Origin: Psychromarinibacter sediminicola
Lineage (GTDB): Bacteria; Pseudomonadota; Alphaproteobacteria; Rhodobacterales; Rhodobacteraceae
DNA length: 49,136 nt
NCBI RefSeq assembly: GCF_029168335.1
Contig: NZ_JARGYC010000034.1
Span: 1 to 49,136, forward strand
Direction: 5' to 3'
The notes below the pieces were generated by a model that searched no databases, was not told the origin of the DNA, and saw only the letters and a list, made by a program, of their open reading frames with translations. This document shows positions 31,358 through 41,636 of the stretch, piece after piece; positions within the stretch are counted from its first letter, which is position 1; each line of letters begins with the position of its first letter. The position numbers were made by a program, and so were the translations under genes.

Positions 31358-32290
31358 TCAGTACCCGGCGTCGCGGTCGACGCGGTAGAGAAGCGGCTCG
31401 CCAGCCTCGGCGCGGCGGATGTTCTCGGCGATGACTTCGGCGGCGGTGTCGGGGCGGGTGGCGCTGGCGATATGCGGCGTGACCGTCACGCGGGGGTGGG
31501 CCCAGTAAGGGTGATCCCGCGGCAGCGGTTCCTCGCGGAAGACGTCGAGGGTGGCGTGGGCGATCTGCCCGTCGTCCAGCGCCGCCAGCAGCGCGTCGTC
31601 GTCGATCAGCGGGCCGCGGCCGGGATTGATCAGAACGGCGCCGCGTTTCATCCCGGCCAGCCGCTCGGCATCCATCAGGTTGCGCGTTTCCGGTGTCAGC
31701 GGCAGCAGCAGCACGACGATCTCCGCCGCGGCCAGCGCCCCGGCCAGCCCGTCGTCGCCCGCCACGCAGGTGATCCCGTCGATGTCCTTGAGGCTGCGGC
31801 TCCACCCCGTGACCGGGAAGTTCAGCGCCGCCAGCGACCGCGCGCAGGCTTCGCCGAGCTCGCCCAGCCCCAGCATCGTCACCGGGCGTTTCCGCGCCAG
31901 CGGCGGCGGCGCCCAGTTCCATTCGTGGTCGGGGTTCACGATATGCGCGTCCATCCCGAGATGGTGGCGCAGCACGTGGCCCGTCACCCATTCCACCATC
32001 CCCTCGGTCAGTCCCCGGTCCACCATCCGCGTCAGCGGCTGGGTCAGGGTGTCGTTCTTGGTCAGCCCCTCGACCCCGGCCCAGAGGTTCAGCACCGCCT
32101 TGCAGTTCACGTAGGGCGAGAAGTCGGTCAGATCCTCGTTCGGGGCGTAGACGATGTAGTCGACCTGTTCCGGCGGCCAGTCCTGCCGGATCTCCGCCTC
32201 GATCCCGGCGGCCTCCAGCGCCTGGGGCAGCACGTCGGAATAGGTCGCCCAGCGGTCCTCGGGGCCGCCGGAGAACAGGATGCGGATCAT
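31358..32290 (-). CDS. D-2-hydroxyacid dehydrogenase, glyoxylate/hydroxypyruvate reductase A type
   Basis: 310 residues. The NAD(P) Rossmann loop is GLGELGEACARSL (about residue 141), catalytic Arg is in NPGRGPLIDDDAL, Glu in FREEPLP and His in TPHIASATR. The short N-terminal catalytic domain and the segment VNLWAGVEG-like LNLWAGVEGL fit GhrA-type reductases that convert glyoxylate to glycolate and hydroxypyruvate to glycerate. Its ATG overlaps the rodA stop by four bases, so it is the last gene of the cell-shape operon, although its function has no known link to cell wall. Confidence 0.9.
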   Translation of the reverse strand: MIRILFSGGPEDRWATYSDVLPQALEAAGIEAEIRQDWPPEQVDYIVYAPNEDLTDFSPYVNCKAVLNLWAGVEGLTKNDTLTQPLTRMVDRGLTEGMVEWVTGHVLRHHLGMDAHIVNPDHEWNWAPPPLARKRPVTMLGLGELGEACARSLAALNFPVTGWSRSLKDIDGITCVAGDDGLAGALAAAEIVVLLLPLTPETRNLMDAERLAGMKRGAVLINPGRGPLIDDDALLAALDDGQIAHATLDVFREEPLPRDHPYWAHPRVTVTPHIASATRPDTAAEVIAENIRRAEAGEPLLYRVDRDAGY

Positions 32291-33435
32291 GCGCGAATCC
32301 TCGGTCTGTGGATATGGGCCGATTGCGTGAGGCCGAAGGCGATCAGCAGCACCAGCATCGCCGAGCCGCCGTAGCTGACCAGCGGCAGCGGCACGCCGAC
32401 CACCGGCGCCAGCCCCATCACCATCGACATGTTCACGGCGAAGAACAGAAAGAAGGTCGTCGCGATCCCCAGCGTCAGGATCGCGCCGTACCGGTTCTGG
32501 TTGCCCATCGCCGAGATCACGCAGAACACGATGATCAGCGCGTAGATCGCCAAAAGCGAGATACCGCCGATAAAGCCGAACTCCTCGGCCAGCGTGGTGA
32601 AGATGAAGTCGGTGTGCTTTTCGGGCAGGAAGTTCAGCCGCGACTGCGTGCCCTGCATGAAGCCGCGCCCGGAAAACCCGCCCGAGCCCAGCGCGATCTT
32701 CGACTGGGTGATGTGATAGCCGGCGCCGAGCGGGTCGGATTCGGGGTTCAGGAAGGTGTCGATGCGGCGGAACTGGTAGTCCTTCAGAAGCTGCCAGGAC
32801 GTCCCGCGCGACCAGATCACGGCGGTGATCACGCCGCCGCCCGCCGCGAAGACGCCCGCGAAGTAGAGCCAGTGGACCCCGGCGATGAACATCACCAGCC
32901 CGCCGCCCATCACCAGCAGAAGCGCGGTGCCCAGGTCCGGCTGGCGCAGCACCAGGAAGGTCGGGATCATGATCAGTACCACGGGGATCAGCACCCAGAG
33001 CGGCCGCGACACCTTGCGGATGTCGAGCCAGTCGTAATAGGCGGCCAGAAGCATCACCAGCGTGATCTTTGTCACCTCCGACGGCTGCAGCCGGAACGAC
33101 CCGATCTCGATCCAGCGCTGCGCGCCCATGCCGATGGCGCCCATGAACTCCACCCCGATCAGCAGCAGGATCGACAGCCAGTAGGCCAGCCCGCTGACGT
33201 TGCGCCAGAACCAGATCGGCACCATCGCGACGAAGAGCATCAGCGCGACGCCGAGGGCGAAACGCTTCATCTGCGGCTCGGCCCAGGGGGTCATCGACCC
33301 GCCGGCGACCGAGTAGAGCATGACGAAGCCGACCGCTGCCGCGGCGATCACCAGCACCAGGAGCGGCCAGTTCAGGTAGAGGATCTTGGAGGCGCCCGAG
33401 GGGACGCGCTTGACCGTGTATTCGAGATAGCTCAT
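32287..33435 (-). CDS. rodA: Rod shape-determining SEDS glycosyltransferase RodA
   Basis: 382 residues, with about ten membrane helices. RodA polymerises lipid II during elongation together with PBP2. The signatures are GMGAQRWIEIGSFRLQPSEVTKITLVM, FLVLRQPDLGTALLL, HITQSKIALGSGGFSGRGF, NFLPEKHTDFIFTTLAEEFGF (family PEKHTDF) and the C-terminal GVPLPLVSYGGSAML. The ATG at 33435 overlaps the mrdA stop by four bases. Confidence 0.96.
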   Translation of the reverse strand: MSYLEYTVKRVPSGASKILYLNWPLLVLVIAAAAVGFVMLYSVAGGSMTPWAEPQMKRFALGVALMLFVAMVPIWFWRNVSGLAYWLSILLLIGVEFMGAIGMGAQRWIEIGSFRLQPSEVTKITLVMLLAAYYDWLDIRKVSRPLWVLIPVVLIMIPTFLVLRQPDLGTALLLVMGGGLVMFIAGVHWLYFAGVFAAGGGVITAVIWSRGTSWQLLKDYQFRRIDTFLNPESDPLGAGYHITQSKIALGSGGFSGRGFMQGTQSRLNFLPEKHTDFIFTTLAEEFGFIGGISLLAIYALIIVFCVISAMGNQNRYGAILTLGIATTFFLFFAVNMSMVMGLAPVVGVPLPLVSYGGSAMLVLLIAFGLTQSAHIHRPRIRA

Positions 33436-35381
33436 GCGCGCGACCGGCCCTCGGTAAAGCTGGAGGGATCGCGCAGCGGCAGGTCCTTCTGCCGGGTGCG
33501 GATCGTGCCGCGCTGGCTGGTCGGGTAAGCCTCCAAGGGCGGGGTGCCGCCGTAGAGCGCCTGCAGCAGGATGTCCCGCGCGATGGGCGCGGCGGCCAGC
33601 GACCCGCCGCCGCCATGTTCGACCACGACCGAGCAGGCGAGCTTCGGCGCGTCGGCGGGGGCGTAGCTGACGAACAGCGCGTGGTCGCGCCGCTCCCACG
33701 GCAGGTCCTCGTTGCGGGTGACGCCGCGGGCGCGCTCGGCGGCGGTGATGTTGCGCACCTGGCTGGTGCCGGTCTTGCCGGCCATGCGCAGGCCCTCGGC
33801 CACCACCCGGCTGCCGCGCGCGGTGCCGCTGCCGGAGTTCACCACCGAATACATCCCCTCGCGGATGAATTGCAGATGCGCCGGGTTGATATCCAGCGGC
33901 GGCGGCGCCGGCGCTTCGTCCTGGGCCTCGATCGAGCGGACCAGCCGCGGCTCCACCTGGCGGCCCGAGGCGATCCGCGCCGTCATCACCGCCAGCTGCA
34001 GGGGCGAGGTCAGCACGAAGCCCTGGCCGATCCCCGCGTTCAGCGTGTCGCCGATCAGCCAGTCGGCGTCGCGGTTCTCGCGCTTCCACGCCTTGGTCGG
34101 GGTCAGCCCGCCGACCACCGCCGAGACCGGCAGGTCGTGGCGGATGCCCAGCCCCAGCTTGCGCGCCATGGCGGTGATCTTCTCGATCCCCACCCGTTCG
34201 GCGATGTCGTAGAAGTAGACGTCGCAGGACTGCTCCAGCGCGTTGACCAGCGCGAGGTCGCCGTGGCCCCAGCGTTTCCAGCAGTGGAAGCGGCGGCGGC
34301 CCAGTTCCTTGTAGCCGGGGCAGTAGACCTCTTCGTCCGGCTCGATCACCCCGTCCTCCAGCGCGGCGAGCGCGGTGACCATCTTGAAGGTCGAGCCGGG
34401 CGGATAGGCGCCCTGCACCGACTTGTTGGCCAGCGGGCGGTGGTCGTCCTCCAGAAGCGCGCGGTAATCGGCCACGCTGATCCCGCGGACGAACTTGTTG
34501 GGGTCGAAGGAGGGCGCCGAGCCGATGGCCAGCAGGTCGCCGGTCTCGACATTCATCACCACGGCGCTGGCGCTCTCGTCGCCCAGCCGCACTTGCAGGT
34601 AGTTCTGCAGCGCGCTGTCCACCGTCAGGCGGATGTCCTGGCCCGAGCGGCCCTCGACGCGGTCCAGCTCGCGCATGACCCTACCTTGCGCGTTCACCTC
34701 GATCCGGCGGGTGCCGGCCTGGCCGCGCAGGTCGTGCTCGCGCTTGGCCTCGACCCCGGTCTTGCCGACCTGGAACTTCGGGATCTGCAAAAGCGGGTCG
34801 TCGTCGTCGGCCAGGTAGCCCTCGGTCAGGTCGTAGTCGCTGACCGGGCCGACATAGCCGACGATATGGGCGAAGTCCTCGTCCAGCGGGTAGATGCGGC
34901 TTTGGCCCACCTCGGGCGTCACGCCGGGCAGGGCGGGGGCGTTGACGGCGATCTCGGAGAACGCCTTCCAGCTCAGCCGGTCGGCCACGGTGACGGGCAC
35001 GAAGGGGCTGCGGCGGTCGATCTCTTCCTTGACCTTTTCCAACTCTTCTTCGGGAAGTTTTATGATCTTTTGCAGCCGGGCGAGCACATCCTCGACATTC
35101 CCGGCATCCTCGCGCACCAGCACGACGCGATAGTTCTGCTCGTTGTCGGCCAGGATCACGCCGGCACGGTCGAAGATCAGCCCGCGCGACGGCGGCACCA
35201 AGCGGATGTTGATGCGGTTCTCGTCGGCCAGCAGGCGGAACTGGTCGGCCTGCTCCACCTGCATGTAGCGCATCCGCGCCGTCAGCACCGCGGAAAAGGC
35301 CGCCATCCCGCCGCCCAGGATCAGGCCGCGGCGGCTGACCACGCGGGCGCTGGCCTCGGTGTCCTTCGGTGTCCGCTTCAT
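33432..35381 (-). CDS. mrdA: Penicillin-binding protein 2 (elongation transpeptidase)
   Basis: 649 residues. A short cytoplasmic leader and one membrane segment (about 18-36) are followed by the pedestal domain (SRGLIFDRAG, 65-74) and the transpeptidase domain with the active-site S-T-F-K at 330-333, the SCD motif in LEQSCDVYFYD and KTGT in MAGKTGTSQV. Class B PBP specific for elongation, partner of RodA. Starts with ATG 35381; overlaps mreD by four bases. All catalytic motifs intact. Confidence 0.96.
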   Translation of the reverse strand: MKRTPKDTEASARVVSRRGLILGGGMAAFSAVLTARMRYMQVEQADQFRLLADENRINIRLVPPSRGLIFDRAGVILADNEQNYRVVLVREDAGNVEDVLARLQKIIKLPEEELEKVKEEIDRRSPFVPVTVADRLSWKAFSEIAVNAPALPGVTPEVGQSRIYPLDEDFAHIVGYVGPVSDYDLTEGYLADDDDPLLQIPKFQVGKTGVEAKREHDLRGQAGTRRIEVNAQGRVMRELDRVEGRSGQDIRLTVDSALQNYLQVRLGDESASAVVMNVETGDLLAIGSAPSFDPNKFVRGISVADYRALLEDDHRPLANKSVQGAYPPGSTFKMVTALAALEDGVIEPDEEVYCPGYKELGRRRFHCWKRWGHGDLALVNALEQSCDVYFYDIAERVGIEKITAMARKLGLGIRHDLPVSAVVGGLTPTKAWKRENRDADWLIGDTLNAGIGQGFVLTSPLQLAVMTARIASGRQVEPRLVRSIEAQDEAPAPPPLDINPAHLQFIREGMYSVVNSGSGTARGSRVVAEGLRMAGKTGTSQVRNITAAERARGVTRNEDLPWERRDHALFVSYAPADAPKLACSVVVEHGGGGSLAAAPIARDILLQALYGGTPPLEAYPTSQRGTIRTRQKDLPLRDPSSFTEGRSRA

Positions 35382-35920
35382 CGCGCCCCCCGCCGCGTGG
35401 CGTCGTATTCCACGGGGCTCATCTTCTGGACCTTGAAGACCAGCCGCGACAGCACCACTACCATCGGGTAGGCCACGGCGGTCGAGATCGCCTGCAGGAA
35501 CACCGGCCCGAACTGCGCCTGCGGCACGCCGAACAGCAGGAGCAGCAGCCAGTCGGCCAGGTGCAGCAGGATCAGCACCGCCGCGACGGTGCCCAGCTCC
35601 ACCGCCACGGGCTGCTCGCGCAGGACGGATTCGCGGGCGCGCAGCGCCTCCACCGCGACGACGACCAGCGCGGTCCACAGCCCCGGTGGCCGCATGAACA
35701 GGATATCGGTCAGCAGGAACACCGCCGCGATCAACAGCGTCGGCACGTATTGCGGCCGACGCAGCACCCAGGCGAAGGTGACGCAGAGCATCAGGTCGGG
35801 GCCGGGGTAGCCGTCGGGCCCGATATCGGTGGGCATGATGTGCAGCAGGATGAGCCCCAGGCTCAGCCCCAGATAGGCGCTGCCATAGAGCGCGCGGTTG
35901 GCGGCCGGGCTTCTATCCAT
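35378..35920 (-). CDS. mreD: Rod shape-determining protein MreD
   Basis: 180 residues, five hydrophobic segments. The weakly conserved MreD pattern is seen: LGLSLGLILLHIMPTD, PDLMLCVTFAWVLRRP, LLIAAVFLLTDILFMRPPGLWTALVV. ATG 35920 gives MDRSPAANRALYGS; a longer in-frame leader is Arg/Pro-rich and unlikely. It overlaps mreC by eight bases and mrdA by four. MreD joins MreC to the inner membrane complex. Confidence 0.92.
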   Translation of the reverse strand: MDRSPAANRALYGSAYLGLSLGLILLHIMPTDIGPDGYPGPDLMLCVTFAWVLRRPQYVPTLLIAAVFLLTDILFMRPPGLWTALVVVAVEALRARESVLREQPVAVELGTVAAVLILLHLADWLLLLLFGVPQAQFGPVFLQAISTAVAYPMVVVLSRLVFKVQKMSPVEYDATRRGAR

Positions 35921-36812
35921 CGGCCGCCTCCTCGTACAGCCCGGCCGAGTCGGCATCGGGCAGCACCAGCCCGCCGGGGTCGTCCAGCGCCGCCTTGGGA
36001 TGCGCCCGCAGCACCCGCAGGAAATCGAGCCGCTCGTAATCGGCCGCCAGCCGCACGCGCAGCCGCCGGTCGCGCCCCTGCACCACGGTGCCCACCAGCA
36101 TGTCGGCCGGGAAGACGCCGCCGTCGCCCGAGCTGACCACCCGGTCGCCGGGGCGCACGAGGTCGGGGTTCTCCACGAAATCCAGCGGCGGCAGCGAGGA
36201 GTTGTCGCCCGACAGGATCGACCGCTGGCCCGAGGGCTGGATCGTGACGGGGATGCGGCTGTTGGAATCGGTCAGCAGGATCACCCGGCTGGTCGATTTC
36301 CCAACGCCGCTGATCCGGCCCACCAGGCCCAGCCCGTCGGTCGCGGCCCAGCCGTCGACGATGCCGTCGCGCGCGCCGATGTTCAGCAGCACCGACTGGC
36401 GGAAGGGCGAGCCGGAATCGGCCAGCACGACGCCGGTGACGAAGGTCAGCTTCGGGTCGAGCCGCACGTTGTTCAGATCCAGCAGCTTGGCGTTCTGCTG
36501 CTCCAGCTGCAGCGCCGCCTCCTTCCAGGCCTTCATCTGCTGCAGCTCGCGGCGCAGTTCCTGGTTCTGCTCGTAGATGCGGGCGTAGGAGCGGAAGTTC
36601 TCGATCATGTCGGCGGCCTTGCCGACGGGGATCAGCACCCAGTCGAAGCTCGGCACCACCTGGTCGACGATCTGCGCGCGCAGCCGCTCCACCCGCGGGC
36701 TGTCGATGCGCCAGAGCAGGAAGACGGCGAACAGGAACAGCACCAGCGCGCCGATCAGGATACGCCTGACCGGGCGGACATAGGTCTCGCTGCTGCTGCC
36801 GTTCCTGGCCAT
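35913..36812 (-). CDS. mreC: Rod shape-determining protein MreC
   Basis: 299 residues. One membrane helix (about 17-35), a coiled coil (about 65-105; YEQNQELRRELQQMKAWKEAALQLEQQNAKL) and two beta-domains with VTGVVLADSGSPFRQSVLLNIGARDGI and VRPGDRVVSSGDGGVFPADMLVGTV. The periplasmic part scaffolds PBP2 and RodA. The gap to mreB upstream is 75 bases and contains a small GCGCCCC hairpin, so the stoichiometry of MreB to the others may be set there. Confidence 0.95.
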   Translation of the reverse strand: MARNGSSSETYVRPVRRILIGALVLFLFAVFLLWRIDSPRVERLRAQIVDQVVPSFDWVLIPVGKAADMIENFRSYARIYEQNQELRRELQQMKAWKEAALQLEQQNAKLLDLNNVRLDPKLTFVTGVVLADSGSPFRQSVLLNIGARDGIVDGWAATDGLGLVGRISGVGKSTSRVILLTDSNSRIPVTIQPSGQRSILSGDNSSLPPLDFVENPDLVRPGDRVVSSGDGGVFPADMLVGTVVQGRDRRLRVRLAADYERLDFLRVLRAHPKAALDDPGGLVLPDADSAGLYEEAADG

Positions 36813-36887
36813 GTCCGTCTCCGCCGCTCGTCAGCCCTCACGGGCTTCCTCGCCGCGAGGCGCGCCCCTGGGGGCGCAGAGAGCGCC

Positions 36888-39852
<2,965 letters not shown>

Positions 39853-39875
39853 GTCTGAAGTCCGTCTGTTGTCCG

Positions 39876-39945
39876 TTAGCCGTTGGGTGGCGCGGCTGTC
39901 CTCCTCTGAGCGGTCGCGCCGAAGGGCACGCTCAGAGGCGGCTAA
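39876..39945 (-). promoter_or_regulatory. leuA leader hairpins, candidate attenuator
   Basis: Inner stem CCTCTGAGCG (39929-39938, read on the minus strand) with CGCTCAGAGG (39903-39912), perfect ten pairs, includes the leader stop codon. Outer stem TTAGCCG (complement of 39939-39945) with CGGCTAA (complement of 39876-39882) uses the last Leu-Ser codons of the leader peptide. A ribosome stalled on the leucine codons, or one reaching the stop codon, would open different stems. There is no U-tract, so the off-switch may be Rho or translation based. Confidence 0.6.
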
Positions 39946-40018
39946 GGAGCAGAAGCAGGCCGAGCGGCAGGACCGCGCGGGGCGCGGGCAGGGTCGCGAT
40001 ATGCGGCTCGGTCATCAT
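39932..40018 (-). CDS. Leucine-rich leader peptide of leuA (attenuation peptide)
   Basis: The frame encodes 28 residues: MMTEPHIATLPAPRAVLPLG, then LLLLLSRL. Eight of the last twelve-odd codons are Leu, five of them in a row (CTG CTT CTG CTC CTT), and the stop lies within the following hairpin. This is the design of leucine attenuator peptides. An in-frame ATG four codons upstream (40030) is an alternative start. No ribosome binding site is seen; a TATGTC box about eight bases before the ATG with TTGCTC 16 bases further up would start transcription at or next to the ATG, as in leaderless attenuators known from rhizobial trpL. Confidence 0.7.
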   Translation of the reverse strand: MMTEPHIATLPAPRAVLPLGLLLLLSRL

Positions 40019-40104
40019 GCCGCGGGACATAACACGGCACCGGCCCGGAGCAAAAGCCAAAATTCGGCGCGCTCGTCAGCCCGTGCCCGGCCTTCCTCGC
40101 GAGA

Positions 40105-40121
40105 CGGACCGTGAGGGTCCG
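40105..40121 (-). terminator. Small hairpin after the beta-propeller gene
   Basis: CGGACC/GGTCCG around a five-base loop, nine bases past the stop of 40130-40900. No U-tract; weak candidate for transcript end before the leuA leader. Confidence 0.4.
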
Positions 40122-40129
40122 CCGAGCGC

Positions 40130-40900
40130 TCAGGAAATCGCGCAATCGGCGCCCGGGGCGGGCAGCGCCATGTTCTCGCCGACCGTCGGCGTGTAATCCA
40201 GCGCCGCGATCCGCGCGCCGCCGTCGAAGGCCAGGAACAGCAGGTTCGCGCCGGCCCGGATCGCGATGCCTTCCGGGTCGCGGCCGTACTCGATCAGCGG
40301 CAGGGTGCCCAGAAGCCGCCCCTCCGGATCCAGTTCGTAGAGCGAATTGGTTCCCTCCCAATCGTCCACGATCAGCAGGTGCCCGGTGCGCGGGTCGCGC
40401 GCGATGCCCTGCGGCTCGGTCAGCGGCGGGTCGAAGCTTTCGCCCCGCAGCAGCCGCACCACCGCGCCGGCCTCGTCCACCCAGACGATCCGCGCCGGGT
40501 CGTCCTCGACGATCACCAGCAGACCGTCGGGCAGCACGACCATGCCTTCGGTCGCCGCGCGCAGGCTGCCCAGCCGGAACGGCGGCCCCAGCGCCGTGCC
40601 GTCCTTGGTCACCCGCTGGTATTCGCCCATCCCGTCCGCGACGATCAGATCGTTGCCCTGCAACGCGATGGCCTTGATCCGGTAGAGATCGCTGCGCCAG
40701 CGCCGCATCTCCACCCCGTCCAGCGTCACCAGGATCGTCTCCGGCCCCTCGTTGGCGATCCACAGCCCGCAGAAGGCCGGGTCGTATTCCAGGCTCGCGG
40801 GCCGGTTCAGGCTGTAGAAGCCCGACAGTTTCAGCTCCAGCGCCGCGGCGGGCCAGGCGAGAAGGGCAAGGATCAGGGCCAGGATCAGGGACAGGCGCAT
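40130..40900 (-). CDS. Exported beta-propeller (NHL/SMP-30-like) protein
   Basis: 256 residues with a signal peptide (MRLSLILALILALLAWPAAALE). Repeating segments such as LIVADGMGEYQRV, EGMVVLPDGLLVIVEDDPARIVWVDEAGAV, PQGIARDPRTGHLLIVDDWEGTNSLYELDPEGRL and PEGIAIRAGANLLFLAFDGGARIAALDY show a six-bladed-like propeller with NHL-type strands. It should be periplasmic; ligand or enzymatic activity is unknown. Phytase-like or SdiA-regulated (esterase-like) families are possible relatives. It is divergent from the SDR gene. Confidence 0.78.
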   Translation of the reverse strand: MRLSLILALILALLAWPAAALELKLSGFYSLNRPASLEYDPAFCGLWIANEGPETILVTLDGVEMRRWRSDLYRIKAIALQGNDLIVADGMGEYQRVTKDGTALGPPFRLGSLRAATEGMVVLPDGLLVIVEDDPARIVWVDEAGAVVRLLRGESFDPPLTEPQGIARDPRTGHLLIVDDWEGTNSLYELDPEGRLLGTLPLIEYGRDPEGIAIRAGANLLFLAFDGGARIAALDYTPTVGENMALPAPGADCAIS

Positions 40901-40973
40901 GGGCCGGGTCTCCGCGCGACTAGTCGGGATCGAGGATGGCGCTAGCTCACCCCCGGTCAAGACAGGAGGGGCA

Positions 40974-41636
40974 ATGGCGCACGCATTGGTGATCGGATCG
41001 TCCGGCGGCATCGGCCGGGCGCTCGTATCCGAAGCAGAGGCGCGCGGCGCGCGGGTGACCGGCCTGTCGCGCTCGGCCGACGGGCTGGACGTGACCGACG
41101 AGGCCAGCGTCGCGCGGGTGCTGGGGGCGCTGGAGGGGCCGTTCGACCTGGTCTTCGTGGCCAGCGGCGCGCTGACCGCCGGCCCGGACCCCGAGAAGGC
41201 GATCAAGGAGGTCACGCCCGACGCCCTCACCGATTTGTTCCGCGTCAACGCGCTGGGCCCGATGCTGGTGCTGAAGCACGCCCTGCCGCTGCTGCCCAGG
41301 CGGGGCAGGGCGGTCTTCGCCGCGCTCTCGGCCCGCGTCGGCTCCATCGGCGACAACGGCATCGGCGGCTGGCACGGCTACCGCGCCTCCAAGGCCGCGC
41401 TGAACCAGCTGATCCACGGCGCCGCCATCGAGCTCTCCCGCACCCATCGCGACGCCGTCGCCGTCTGCCTGCACCCCGGCACCGTCGAGACCCCGCTGAC
41501 CGCCCCCTATGCCGGCCGCCACGCCACCGTGACGCCGGACAAAGCCGCCGCCCGCCTGCTCGACGTGATCGAGGGGCTGACGCCGGACCAGTCGGGGGGC
41601 TTTTTCGACTATGCCGGCCGGGAGATCCCCTGGTGA
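40974..41636 (+). CDS. Short-chain dehydrogenase/reductase
   Basis: 220 residues. Cofactor motif GSSGGIGRAL at 8-17, the NALGPMLVLKHALP segment, and the catalytic Y-R-A-S-K (Tyr-x-x-x-Lys) after WHG with Ser in LSARVGSIGD. It resembles C-factor-type SDRs. AGGAGGGG precedes the ATG. It overlaps the photolyase start by four bases (GTGA). The coupling suggests a role linked to light or DNA damage, but the substrate is unknown. Confidence 0.9.
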   Translation: MAHALVIGSSGGIGRALVSEAEARGARVTGLSRSADGLDVTDEASVARVLGALEGPFDLVFVASGALTAGPDPEKAIKEVTPDALTDLFRVNALGPMLVLKHALPLLPRRGRAVFAALSARVGSIGDNGIGGWHGYRASKAALNQLIHGAAIELSRTHRDAVAVCLHPGTVETPLTAPYAGRHATVTPDKAAARLLDVIEGLTPDQSGGFFDYAGREIPW

